Shown piece after piece: positions 12,360-24,182 of a DNA stretch of 64,000 bases. Location: contig NC_134096.1 in the NCBI RefSeq assembly GCF_000715075.1, positions 62,629,854 through 62,693,853 on the forward strand. The letters run 5' to 3'. The notes beneath the pieces are model-generated. The model was not told the origin of the DNA. It saw nothing but the letters and a program-made list of their open reading frames with translations, and ran no database searches. The stretch is from Nicotiana tabacum. Lineage: Eukaryota; Streptophyta; Magnoliopsida; Solanales; Solanaceae. Position 1 is the first letter of the stretch; every line of letters starts with the position of its first letter. A program made the translations under genes and the position numbers.

Positions 12360-12605
12360 ATGCCTCGTGATTCTTTGATTGCTCATGTATATGTGTCCAC
12401 GCCTGTGGGACATTCTACTATTGTAGAACATGTTTATCGCTCGTGTGTAGTTTTTAACGGGAGCCTAGAAACTAGTGTAGATCTCCTACTTCTTGATATG
12501 GTGGACTTTGATATTATTGTGGGCATGGATTGGTTGTCACCTTATCACACTATATTGTATTGTCATGCCAAGATGGTGACCTTAGCCATGTCGGGGTTGC
12601 CTTGA
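12360..12605 (+). pseudogene. Retroviral-type aspartic protease region of element B (fragment)
   Basis: The frame carries DLLLLDMVDFDIIVGMDWLS, the conserved C-terminal stretch of gypsy proteases (…FDVILGMDWL), and SLETSVDLL before it. The DSG/DTG active-site triad is not in this frame, and upstream sequence is broken by stops. It belongs to the same decayed gag-pol as the neighbouring gag and RT pieces. Confidence 0.6.
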
Positions 12606-12771
12606 TTAGAGTGGAGGGACTCCTGGCCATTCTACCAACAGGTTTATTTCTTATGTGAAGGCTCGGCGCATGGTCGAGAAGGGATGTCTAGAATATTTGT
12701 CCTAGATCGGTGATCCTAGCGCGGAAGTTCCTTCCATGGATTCAGTACCAGTTGTGTGTGAGTTTCCATAG

Positions 12772-13097
12772 GTGTTTCCTGCAGATTTGTCGGGGATGCC
12801 AAACGACAGAGATATCGACTTCTGTATTGACTTGGCTTCGGAAACCCAGCCCATTTCTACTCCACCATACCGTATGGCCCTACTTGAGTTGAAGGAACTG
12901 AAGGAGAAGTTGCAGTATTTGCTTGATAAGGGATTGATTAGGCCTAGTGTCTCGCCCTGGGGTGCACCAGTGTTGTTCGTGAAGAAGAAGGATGGTTCGA
13001 TGAGTATTTGTATAGACTATCGAACAGTTGAACAAAGTCACTATCAAGAACAAGTATTTATTACCGAGGATTTATGTCATTTGGCTTGACAAATGCC
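12772..13097 (+). pseudogene. Reverse transcriptase N-terminal fragment of element B
   Basis: It reads [20 protein letters not shown], then [23 protein letters not shown] and [16 protein letters not shown] with CIDYR, the opening of a chromovirus Ty3/gypsy RT. A small deletion removes residues between the NKVT-type motif and the [15 protein letters not shown] motif (seen at ~13060-13097). The FxDD box, RNase H and integrase are absent because sequence of element C follows abruptly. Confidence 0.75.
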
Positions 13098-14116
13098 CCA
13101 TATGCTACTCTGCCACTCTCCCACTTTGGTCAAACCCTCTCCTTGAAGCAACTACTCGACTTCTATTTCTAACACTTGGCCTTCTAGAATTTTAACCGCC
13201 GCAAGATACCTCCCATATGTCCTTTCTCTTCCTCCGCTACCCAATTGTTGCCTTAAATCAAAATCCATCTCTGTAGCACCTAAATCAGTAGATCGCTACC
13301 AACTTTAAACCTCTCCGAAGATCATCCTTCTCGAGCCAGCAATACTAGGAACACTGCTTCGATCCTGAACCACTGCACACCGTGATCTATGACAGCCACT
13401 TCCCTGACATCATTTCACAATACCCTGCCCTAAAGGCGAATTGAAGAAGATCATAACACCGGCGAACTTAACACATTCAATCAAGGACGATGACACCACA
13501 TCTCGGATGAAGATTCCACCACACTCGAAAATACCAAGTCTCGTTACTCTATCAATCCAACCTGAACATTCTTAGTCTGATTACCTTTCGTCCGCTGGAA
13601 ATAAAACACTGAACCTCTGAATCACGCATTGAGAAACCCTTTTTTCAATTCATTCATTGCCCCTACACGTAGACAAGTATCCTGCCATTACTTTAATACT
13701 GTGTGATAACAACTCATGAACATCATAGCAACTGGTTCATAGCCCCAAAACCATCAGAAATACCGCTACTGGGCTGATATGACAGAACATCCGTCCACAA
13801 GGCGACGACATTAGCCCAATCGAATACGTAGGGAGGAACATCCTGCTCTACATCAGTAGTGCCATTAAAACAAATTTCTCGATTCCAAATTTATAACAAG
13901 CGCTTCACGCCGCATAAGATTGAATAGGAAGGAAATGAAGGCATAAGCCTCAAAGAAAGCAAACCGCACGATGAGGAACCAAGAAGGGAAGTGCTCCTAT
14001 CAGCCCGGTAGCCTCTCGAAGATAAGTACAGACGTCTCTGTACCGATCAGCAAGACTCTACTAGACTCTCTCATGATTCGTGAGACCTAAGTGAACCTAG
14101 TGCTCTGATACCACGT
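13098..14116 (-). mobile_element. Internal region of non-autonomous element C (truncated)
   Basis: This is the reverse complement of the E1 internal leader and following sequence (compare 150-1150) and matches 37570-37905. Its primer-binding site (complement of TGGTATCAGAGC, at 14102-14113) lies three bases from the LTR. The 3' part of the internal region and the 3' LTR are missing. No coding frame is visible. Confidence 0.75.
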
Positions 14117-16864
14117 TGTCACGACCCAAAATCCATTAAAGGTCGTGATGGCGCCAGACCCCGCTGTCAGGCAAGCCAAAAACAATACTTAATTTGGTTC
14201 TCATTTTAATATTTTTGAAATCATATTTCCTTCAATTAAATAGTAAAATATGAAATTTATAGTGTAAATAATAATATTTTTAACAATTTCAATACAGGAC
14301 AACCCCTAATCACCCCAAAACCCGGTGTCACAAGTGCATGAGCATCAACTAAAAATATAAAATAAAATACAGCATCTGTCCGGAATACAAATTGGACAGA
14401 AAAATATAAAAAATCTGAAGGAGAATGTGTTGGCTGCAGATCGTAGTACAGAGTGCAGATCACCTAAGTCCCTGCTATAACCGCGCATGTGCGTCCACAA
14501 GGCCACTAGACATATATGTACCTGCACAAAAATGTACAACAAGTGTAGTATGAGTACGAAAATTAACGGGTGCCCAGTAAGTATCCAGCCTAACCTCGAA
14601 GGAGTAGTGAGGAGGGGTCGGCTCCGAGATTTACTATGTGCTATAAATAAAATACCAATGATATAATTTAGCATGGATTACGTAGAACGGGTGTAAGCTC
14701 AATATTATGAAATAAGTAAACAATTCTTTTGTTAATAAGAAATTTCCAAATTTATATTTCATCGTATATCAATTAGTATCTCAGGCCAATGAAGCAATAT
14801 CAATTTTCATATATTCCAAAGCAAACAATTCAATCATGCGCAAATCATGTTGAGGTCGTACGGCCCGATCCAACATAAATATTTAAATTGTGCACTGCCG
14901 AGGGTTGAACAGCGCGAACCGGGGCGTTCGGCCTGCTCCACAAAAGAGAAAACACATTAAACAACCAATTCAAGATTTATTAAGGTAAAAAATATTCCAA
15001 AAATTTTAAATTCCCATTTAACGGTCAAGTAAATGAAGTTTAACCTTTTTACAATTCCTTTATCGAGTTTCTAAATATTTTAAACCATTAATTTAACAAG
15101 TAGGTCACAACATCGCAGGTACAACATGATATGGATCATAGACTACCCGGACATAAGCATAATAGCAGCTACGTATGGACTATCATCACCTCATGCATAT
15201 ATATCCCCCACAAATAGAAGCACATAATGTTTTGATTCACATATGGGGTTAATTCCCTCTTACAAGGTTAGAAAGGAGACTTATCTCACTCCGCAATTCC
15301 ATAACCGGCTCCAAAGCCTCTCCAACAACTCAAACCGATGTCCATCACTCCAAAACTAGTCAATAAATATGTAAATCCATAAATATATACTCTAACACTC
15401 ATTATAATTCAATTTACAATAATTTCCAACTCCGCTCGAAAGGCCCATAAAATCACCCTCTGGCCCACGTGCCCGAATTCCGAAACTTTTCGAAGATAAC
15501 CATTACCCATAACCTCACGACCTCAAATATATAATTTATTTCCAATTCCCAGCCCAAATTTGGGGTCAAAATCCAAAATTACCAATTCTAGATTTTCTAT
15601 CAAAATCCCACAATTTCTACCAATTTCCATGCTTGAATCCATATAAAACCATGTATTTAACTCAAAATAGGTGGGAATTACTTACCTCATAATAGATGAT
15701 GAAATCTTTTCTTCAAAAGCTCCAAAATCCGACCAACCAAAATGAAATATGAAAAAACTAGGCCAAATCTCGTCTTTAAAATGACGCTGCCCAGCACCTC
15801 TCGCACCTGCGGTCAAATAGCCGCTTCTGCGGCTCCGCACCTGCGGAAATTCCATCGCAGGTGCGGCTCTAGCTCGGCCCAACAGTCCCGCATATGCGCT
15901 CCATGTAGCGCATCTGTGCGTCCGCTTCTGCGGTTCATGCGCCGCACCTGCGCCCATCGCCCGCTCCTGCGTTGCCCCCTTCGCACATGTGCCTTCACAT
16001 GTGCGCCCAAATGTTCTGCACCTTCTGTTGCTGGACAACCTCCTCTCCTTCGCACCTGCGAGTTCGCACCTACGGCCCTTTTTCACGCAGGTGCGATCGC
16101 ACCAAATATCAGTTGCCTCAGTATTTCATCCAAGTCCAAACTCGATCCGTTAACCATCCAGAATACACCCGAGGCCCTCAGGACCTCAACCAAATACACC
16201 ATCACGTACCAAAACACATCACGAACTTAGTCGAGCCTTTAAATCACATCAAACAACTCTAAAAATACGAATGACCCTCCAATCTAAACTTAGTGAACTT
16301 TGAAACTTCAACTTCTACAATCGATGCTAAAACCTATCAAATCACGTCTGATTGACCTCAACACAAGTCACATTTGACATTACGGGCCTACTCCAATTTC
16401 TGAAATTGAAATCTAACACTAATATCAAAAAGTCCACTCCCGGTCAAACTTTCCAAAAACCTTCAAAGTTCCATTTTTTTGCCAAATGACCTCAAAATGA
16501 CCTACGGACCTCCAAATCCACTTCCGGATGTGCTCCTAATACCAGAATCACCATACATAGATGTTCCCAAACTCAGAATCCCAAACGGACATCGATCATA
16601 TTGAAATATACTTCAACTCAAATTTATGAAATTCTTTCAAAATGCCGACTTCCATAATAGGCGTCGAAACGCTCTCGGGTCATTCAAAACTCGATCCGGA
16701 CATACGCCCAAGTCCAACATCTTCATACGAACCTGTTGGGACCTTCAAATCCCGATTTCGAGGTCGTTTACTCAAAAATCATACTTTAATCAATTTTCCT
16801 AACTTAAGGCTTCCGAAATTCGAATTTTCTTTCGAAATCCACTCCGACCAGTCGGGTCGTTACA
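14117..16864 (-). mobile_element. 5' LTR of element C (2748 bp, minus strand)
   Basis: On the plus strand it runs from TGTCACGACCC…GGCGCC to CGGGTCGTTACA, the mirror of the LTR at 1678-4502. With the plus-strand copies it makes long inverted repeats in the window. It holds a CpG-rich block, and frames of 80-162 aa there are by-products of base composition. Confidence 0.85.
15785..16095 (-). repeat. CpG-rich short repeats in LTR C (CGCACCTGCGG motif)
   Basis: Repeats built on GCACCTGCGG, CGCTTCTGCGG and CGCACATGTG sit at the same place in the LTR as the GATCGAGG block of the 1678-4502 LTR, but share no motif with it. The 162-aa plus-strand frame here is rich in Cys, Arg and Ala only because of the repeats. 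Confidence 0.75.
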
Positions 16865-18102
16865 GAGGAATTAGGACATGTTGGTCTATTTTGCTACGTA
16901 TTTTATGTGTGGGGACAACATATATGTGTAGTGACGAGTATCTATGCGTTGTCATTGGGTTAAAGTATGCGGGTGAAAATTGTTCCTTGTATTAAATTAT
17001 TTTGTTAATCATATTATTCATGCTTAGGTTAGATTATTACTTCTTTAAATTATTCGTTTCGTATTTATTGCTTACTTCAAAGATATTGTATATTTTGAAA
17101 GTTGAGTTTGATATTGTGGAATTATATTTGAAGTGAAATTGTTTCCCGCCTTCATTTTTATTATTCATATTTGAATTGTTGCTTGGTGAGAAAGAGAGAA
17201 AAGTATGAATGGTGTTGTCGTGCCTTATTTTAATTCATTATCATATATTGAGAGATTTGAGAGTAAAAACACGAATGGTGATGATGTGCCGGTGAGTAAA
17301 AACATGAAGGGTGATGTCCAATGCCATTATATTCATGATATTACATGGTGAGGACGAGAGTAAAAGCACGAAGTGTGATGCCGTGCCATTCATTTTCATA
17401 TCATTGCTTTATCTGATTTCCGGTTTTGGTGATTTACTTGGTTATATTGTTGCTTAATTCGGAAGATGTTATTTCGGGACATCGTACTTGCCGCTTTTAT
17501 GATATTCTTCCCTTTCGCATGTCTCCTCCCAATTAATATTTTATCATTCTTTTTGTAATTTTGCTGCTTTATATATATTTGCACAGGGTTTTTACGTAGG
17601 TGTCTTGTCATAGCCTCGTCACTACCTCGTCGGGGTTAGGCTCGACACTTACGGAGTACATTAGGTCAGTTGTACTCATACTATACTTCTACACTTCTTG
17701 TGAAAATACTGGTATCGGTCCCAACGGTGATTAGAGGTGCATCGGCTCAGATCACTTTTATACGGAGATTCGAGATAGATTTGTTGGCGTTTGTAACCCT
17801 TGAGTCCCCTTCCATTTCCTACCTTTACTGTTTATATTTTTCGAATAATTATATTTATTTCAGACTATGTTTGTGGACCTCTAGTTGCTCATGTACTCGT
17901 GACTCCGGATTTTTTGGAGTAGTTAGCATCACGTTGTTTATATTCGCATTGTGTTAGATTTGGAGTTTATTTCTCGTTTATTGTCATTACTTGAGTTAAT
18001 TGCTAAAAAAATTGGTTAATTTCTTTATTAATATCGGTTTGCCAAGCAAGTGAATATTAGGCGCCATCACGGTCCTGAGGTTGGGAATTCCGGGTCGTAA
18101 CA
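16865..18102 (+). mobile_element. 3' LTR (5'-truncated) of element B
   Basis: It shares the whole 3' part of the 5' LTR at 9836-11360, down to GGCGCCATCACGGTCCTGAG and the end GGGTCGTAACA. Element C's LTR directly precedes it. B is therefore a gypsy element whose pol 3' half was lost when C was inserted and then partly deleted. Confidence 0.7.
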
Positions 18103-18179
18103 CATTTTCATGTCGGATTCATTAGTATTAGTCCCGTATTTTCTTTTCTTCATATCCGCAGATTTTTGTTTACTTTATG

Positions 18180-18393
18180 TAGTTTCTTTAGATTCGATTA
18201 TTATATCATCTTTCCTTGCTATGGTTACTACTTGTTGTTTCTACTTCTTTTTAGTTTTTTTTTCTTTTGAGCCGGGCGTCTATCAAAAAATTCTCTCTAC
18301 CTTAATAAGGTAGGGGTAAGGTATGCGAATACTTTATCCTCTTTAAACCCCACTTTATGAGATTGCACTAGGTTTGTTGTTGTTGTTGATGTT
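18180..18393 (+). mobile_element. SINE fragment, TS-like, 5'-degenerate
   Basis: GAGCCGGGCGTCTATC, CTCTCTACC, AAGGTAGGGGTAAGGT and CCCCAC followed by TTGTTGTTGTTG form the 3' half of the Solanaceae TS-type SINE, in plus orientation. The tRNA-related head is not recognisable. Confidence 0.65.
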
Positions 18394-18459
18394 ATATATA
18401 TATATATATAACATATGGATTATACATATATTTTACATTCATCGACTATTTTAAATTTA

Positions 18460-19062
18460 ATCCCCTGGGTGAGCGGCTATTTAGATTAGTTTTTCATAAG
18501 GGGAGAACAGAAAATATTGATTATTATGTTCTTTTAGCATGTATTGGTGTGATATTGAGCATCAATATTTTAAAAAAATTATTGCAAGAAATACAAAACA
18601 AAATTATCTATATTTGTTTGTTCATAACCTTTTTCGGTTATATAGTGCAAAAGAAAACCCCCAAAAAGTACCAATTGTTATGTTTCTGCTTTTTCTTTTC
18701 TTTTTCAAGATTTAAAGGGGATAGTAAGAGATCTTATTGGGTCAATAGCTATCCTCTACTTAGTGAGTTTGAAATTCTTGACATTACTGTTCAAATTTTG
18801 ATCTAAACAATTGGAGGAGGTTATCGCGATTTTTTTCCTTTGGCCAACCTCCTCATAAGTGAAATATAGAGAAGGAGCTAGATTATTTAACTAAAGAAAA
18901 AAAGCAAAAAAGAGAATAAGAAAATATTTTGGAATGTTGCCTTTTCCAACATATCAATATGAAAAAATATTTTTATTGAACCTTATTAATTATGAAAATA
19001 TAATAACAAAACATGGTTCAAATTGTAAAATAACATACTTAAATCAGCCTTGATCTATCTAA
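18460..19062. repeat. Duplicated island, copy 2
   Basis: It is near-identical to 7053-7660, including the decayed signal-peptide exon on the minus strand (about 18893-18952). It stops exactly where the Athila-type LTR begins. Confidence 0.75.
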
Positions 19063-20092
19063 TGGTAGGCTATAACTATGTATTTCGCCCACTATTTACA
19101 CTCTAATTCGCTGTACTTTACTGATGTTTGAGAGTTAAATAGTAGTAAATTGCTCTAACAGAGTGCTTTATGCTTTGCAGGAGCAATTTTGGGCTACAAT
19201 GAGATTAGGGAGTGTTTTTGAGCTAATATGGAGCGTTGAAGGCCAAGTAAAAGCTTATGTCGAGATACTTGATCCAATTCACTCAATTCGAAAGTTTGGT
19301 TGAATTTGGGAATTGTAATGTCTTCTTGTTCTTCTAACACTCTTGTTTTGAATACTTTCTTCGTTATGGAGTAATTCTCCTCAAGGTTGTTGACAGATGT
19401 TGTGAATTGATTATTGTTTTTGGGTTTTACTCTATGTTAATTACCTGACCTTACTGAATGAGTTTTTTATTGAATTGCAAGGTTTATTGTGGTTTCACTT
19501 TAATCGAAAGAGAAGTTTACTGCTATTTGCTTTGTGCTATCTTAATTGGGTTGATTTTACGCCCCTTCTAGGTATTCGAAAGAGCTTAAGGAGTTATTGA
19601 TTTGCCCAGTTCAGGAGAATAACCGAGAGGTATTCTCCGGAAGATCATTCATTCACTATTTTTGTGCATACATTCATAGGACCTGTTATTGGGTTAGCGA
19701 AAGGAACAAAAATTTATTCGGAAGGAGAATTGAAATACCTGAAGTAGCCTTATCCTATGTTGAAGTTGAAAGAATCAATAGAAGCTAAGATTGAATTTAG
19801 CATAGAGTTACCCTGAACAATAGTTGATCACATATCTTGTCATCACCCTTGCCTCTCTCATTAATATTCCTTTGTTATTACTAATCATTCGGGAATCACC
19901 AGTTTCTTACAGCTGATAATCTTAGTTTATTTGTAGTCAATAATAACATAAATCAAAAGGTTGATTATCCTAGATAGTGTTAAGCCGAAGCATAAAAGAA
20001 CATTATTGAAATCAATCCCTGTGGAAACGATTTGATATGATACTATCTTTGACTAGCGAGCCTAAGTTTATACGCCAGTTTTGCGCTCGTCA
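19063..20092 (+). mobile_element. 5' LTR of Athila-type element
   Basis: It begins TGGTAGGCTATAACTATG and ends GCTCGTCA. It is placed by the end of the duplicated island on one side and the primer-binding site on the other. The length of about 1.03 kb is within the Athila range. No second LTR is found downstream. Confidence 0.7.
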
Positions 20093-20097
20093 AATTT

Positions 20098-20115
20098 TGG
20101 CGTCGTTGTCGGGGA
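20098..20115 (+). other. Primer-binding site of the Athila-type element
   Basis: TGGCGTCGTTGTCGGGGA is a close variant of the TGGCGCCGTTGCCGGGGA site (tRNA-Asp type) typical of Athila/Tat elements. The spacer to the LTR is AATTT, as in element G at 61.9 kb. Confidence 0.8.
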
Positions 20116-20359
20116 TTGGCGATTAATAGTATTTCAATTAGTTTTCAGTGCTAATTCAGGAATTATTTTATTTTATTTTATTTTTTACGCTCTTTTCATC
20201 TGTGTACAGGCAACAGGTTAAATTTAGCGGTGTATGACTCGATCCTCTTCAAAGGACTTGGTGCCACACGACCCAGAGTTAGACAAACACCTGAGGTAGT
20301 TGAAAAGAGAGAAATGAGCGAGTAGATTGTTGTTGGGTTAGCCTTCAACTCAGGATAAA

Positions 20360-21690
20360 ATGGTGAACAATGAAGAGATAGTAGACCTAGCTGCAAGAGA
20401 GGCATCTCAGCAACAGGAAGCACAGTTAGCGACTGAAGAGGACCGCAGAATTGCTGATGAAATGGTTGATGGAGATCAAAGACTCAATCCCAACCGAATT
20501 GTCGAGGATGCCTTTGAAAATGTAGGCCCTAGGCCTGGAAGATCACTGAGAGATTATGCTAGACCAGTGTACAACCAACAAAAGTCTAGTGTGAGGCCCC
20601 ACCCATCGATGCCAACAATTTTGAACTCAAACAGGGAGTCATCGAGACCATTCAGAATAATTAAATTTTCAGAGGCAAACCCAATGAAGATCCCAACAAC
20701 TATTTGATGGACTTTGATGAAATTATGAACACGTTCCGCTACAATGGAGCATCACATGACGCTATATACCTCAGATCATTCCCGTTCTCGTTGAAGGATG
20801 ATGTGAAGCAGTGGCTGAGAAGTTTGCCTACAGGGGTCAGTCCGTACGTGGGAGGAGATAACTACCAAGTTTCTGGAAAAATATTTCTCAGCTGCTAAGA
20901 CGGGAAGGATGAGGAAGAAGATTCACAATTACAGCTAAAGTGAAGGAGAAAAAGTGTTCGAAGCATGGGAAAGGTTTAATTAGCTGTTGCGGAGGTGCCC
21001 TCACAACAGAATGGAGCAATAGATGCAACTTCAGGACTTTTGGGACGGTTTAAACCCGTCATCAAGGAGATTGCTAAATAGTGCAGTTGCAGACCCTCTG
21101 ATGAAGAAAACTCCGAAAGAGATTGTTACTCTCTTGAGTGAACTATATGAAGATTCAGATCAATGAAAGAGATTGTTACTCTCTTGAGTGAACTATATGA
21201 AGATTCAGATCAATGATACACAGACCAAAGGGATCGGAAAAAATCAGCAGGGGTGCACCAAGTAGAATCATTTGTAGCAATGGAAGCCCAAATTGCAGCA
21301 ATGGATAAGGACATCAAGAAATTGACTATGGCTCATGTGCAAACTTAACCACATGTGGGTTGTGATATCTGTGGGATGGGACACCTTACACACGAGTGTC
21401 AATCTACAGTTGAAGAGGTCAACGTTGTGGGGAATTTTAATAGAAGAAACTACAAGGTGGGAAGAACTTTAATGCTATGGGTCAAAGACATCTAGGTTTT
21501 TCGTGGAGTTCACCTAATGGGAGCTTGAACTCATGGCAGCAAAATAATCTCAGACCCCAGGGTCAGGGACCACCAGATTTTCAGAGCCAGCAGAGGCAAC
21601 AATACTACCCACCACAGCCAAATCAGTCAAATATGGAAGATCTCATGAAGGCATTCATCAAAAAAACATATGAAAAATTTGAGACTTAGG
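20360..21690 (+). pseudogene. Athila-type gag, decayed
   Basis: Successive frames at 20360-20707, 20704-20898 and 21477-21689 cover the gag. They include the capsid-like motif LRSFPFSLKDDVKQWLRSLP and, at about 21361-21400, a zinc-knuckle-like CDICGMGHLTHEC. Stops and frameshifts separate them. A perfect 50-bp tandem duplication (21121-21220) lies in the middle. The C-terminal Gln/Pro-rich stretch is as expected for this family. Confidence 0.75.
21121..21220 (+). repeat. Perfect 50-bp tandem duplication in the dead gag
   Basis: GATTGTTACTCTCTTGAGTG and the next 30 bases occur twice in a row without mismatch. Fifty is not a multiple of three, so the duplication itself shifts the frame. Confidence 0.9.
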
Positions 21691-22154
21691 GCACGGCTAT
21701 CCGGAACTTAGAAAGGTAAATGAGACAGATTGCAAATTTGTTGTCTGAGAGGACTATTGGGACTCTCCCATCCGACTCTCAAAAGAACCCGAAGAAAATA
21801 ATAAAAGTTGTCTCTATGAGAAGCGGAAAAGTATTGGTTGACCCAATAGTGAAGGCTAGATTGGAAGTGGTCAACAAGCAGACTAAGACACCAGCAGAGT
21901 AAAAGAATGAAGAGCAAAAGATCCAGAATAATGAGGTACAAAAATAAATTGAAGAAAATAGGCATATGCTAGCTCTACTGTTCCCTCAAAGGATGAAGCG
22001 GGATAAACTTGACAAGTGTTTTGGGTGATTCTTGGAGATGCTCAAACAACTTTATATGAACATCCCCTTCACAGAGGTACTCACTCAGATGCCCGCTTAT
22101 GCAAAGTCCTTGAAGGAAATCCTGTCTAGCAAGAGAAAATTATAGGAGACAACA

Positions 22155-22517
22155 GTGGTCAAGTTGAATGCCCACTGCAGTGCTATATTGCATAACAAAA
22201 TTCTCCAAAAATGTGGGGACCCAGGAAGCTTCACCATACCATGCTCGTTAGGGAGTGAAAATTTTGACAAGGCCCTCTATGATTCAGGTGCGTCTATAAA
22301 TCTAATGCCTCTGTTTGTATTCAGGAAACTGGAAGGTGAACTTGGAGTGATCAAATCAATACCAGTGTCCCTACAACTGGCCGACCAGACCACCATTCTA
22401 CCTGAGGGAATCATTGAAGATATTCTAGTGCGGGTGGATAAGTTTGTATTCCCCGTCGATTTTATTGTGGTGGATATGGAGGTAAACAAGGAGGTGCCTT
22501 TAATTATAGGGAGGTAA
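22155..22517 (+). pseudogene. Athila-type protease domain
   Basis: The frame contains LYDSGASINLMPLFVFRKL, with the DSGAS active-site triad of retroviral aspartic proteases, and ends at VPLIIGR, the conserved flap-distal motif (usually PLILGRPFL). A one-base change or shift at IIGR|* ends the frame. It is part of the gag-pol of this element. Confidence 0.8.
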
Positions 22518-22748
22518 TTTTCTTGTACAGGTAGAGCCATCCTTGATATTTATGAGGGGCAGCTTATGCTTAGAGTGGGAACTAAGAAAGTAGTGTTCCA
22601 GATGAAGAGAATGATGAAATACCCCACTGATGAGGTGTCTGCCTACTCATGTTTCAAGCTAGATGTCATTGGGGAGTTGGCTGAGAAGTGCAAGTTTGAA
22701 AAGCTTGTGGGGGATACGCTAGAGAGGTGTATTACTTAGTCTAGCATA

Positions 22749-24182
22749 GTGGATGATGAAGATCCTGAAATAAAGAAAGAGGCTGAAGCTCTTGAAAATG
22801 AGGAGCAAGTGGTTGATGAGGAGGAACTAAAAGAGGAGGCTTCTAAGCCCAATGTGGAATTGATTGTCCTCCCCACTCACTTGAAATATACTTTTCTTGA
22901 AACTAACAACTTTTCTGTGATTATTTATGCTGATTTGACAGGTACACAGGAGCAAAAATTGGTGGAGCTGCTGTCAAACCACAAGAAGGCCATTGGTTGG
23001 AGCATAGATGATATTCAAGAAATCAGTCTAGCCATATGCATGCACAAAATCCTGTTGGAAAAAAATAGCAAACCAGTGATGCACCTTAACGCAAGCTGAA
23101 CAAAAATTTGGAGGAGGTAGTGCACAAAGAGATCATCAAATTGCTATACGCGGGAGTGATTTTTCCCATCTCTGATAGCCAGTGGACTAGTCTAGTGCAA
23201 GTTGTACCCAAAAAGGGGGCATGACAGTGGTGAAAAATGAAAATAATGAATTGATCCCCACAAGAACAGTCACCTGGTAGAGAATGTGCATTAATTATAG
23301 AAGGCTGAATGAGGCAGCAAGGAAAGAACACTTTCCACTCCCTTTTATTGATCAAATGCTCGAGAAGGTTGTTGGACACGGATGCTACTGCTTCCTGGAT
23401 GGGTATTCAGGCTAGAATCAGATACCTATTGCCCCAAAATATGTTGAGAAGACCACATTCACTTGCCCGTCAGGTATTTTTTCTTACAGGAGGATATCGT
23501 TTGGGCTATGTAATGCACCTCCCACTTTTCAGAGGTGCATGATGTCTATATTCTCCGACTTAAATGGGAAGTGTCTAGAGGTGTTCATGGATGATTTCAC
23601 CCTTTTGGTGATGAATTTGAAGCTCGTGCTTGAACATTGTGAAGCTACTCACTTGGTTCTTAACTGGGAGAAGTGTCACTTTATGGTAAAGGAGGGAATT
23701 GTCCTGGGGCCACAAGGTAACTGCACATGGAATTGAGGTTGACAAAGCTAAGGTGGAAGTTATTGCTAGGATCCCTCCCCCGATTTCGGTGAAGGGCATA
23801 GGAAGCTTCTTGGGATATGCTGGGTTCTATAAGAGGTTTATAAACAAATCAACATTACCAAGTCGTTGACACAATTGCTATCGAAGGATGCAAAGTTTAT
23901 TTTCAATGTGGAGTTCTTAAGAGCATTCGAATTGATAAAGTAAAAGCTTGTGAGTGCTCTTATTATGGTGACATCCATCCATTTGAGATAATGTGTGATG
24001 CGAGTGATGTAGTTGTGGGAGCAGTTCTGGGGAAACGAAGAAATAAAATGATTAGACCCATCTACTATGCAAGCAGGACATTGAATGATGCTCAAGTAAA
24101 TTATGCCACTACTGAGAAGGAGTTTTTGTTGTGGCCTATGCTTTTGACAATTTTAGATCACACCTGGTGGGAAGCAAGGTAA
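22749..24182 (+). pseudogene. Athila-type reverse transcriptase and start of RNase H, decayed
   Basis: An acidic linker (EDPEIKKEAEALENEEQ) is followed by LPTHLKYTFLE and IGWSIDDIQEIS, then, across several frames, RT blocks: SQWTSLVQVVPKK, MCINYRRLNEAARKEHFPLP, and the catalytic FMDDF box at 23584-23600. RNase H opens with MCDASDVVVGAVLGKR and [19 protein letters not shown] at 23991-24125. At least five stops or shifts break it. Confidence 0.78.

Noticed and set aside
15742..16230. 162-aa plus-strand frame (and 134-aa minus frame)
   Set aside because: It lies across the CpG repeat block of LTR C, has a composition set by the repeats and no known motif, and other LTRs lack it.
18549..18806. 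85-aa frame in the duplicated island
   Set aside because: Interrupted in the other copy (7.15-7.4 kb), AT-driven, with no motif.
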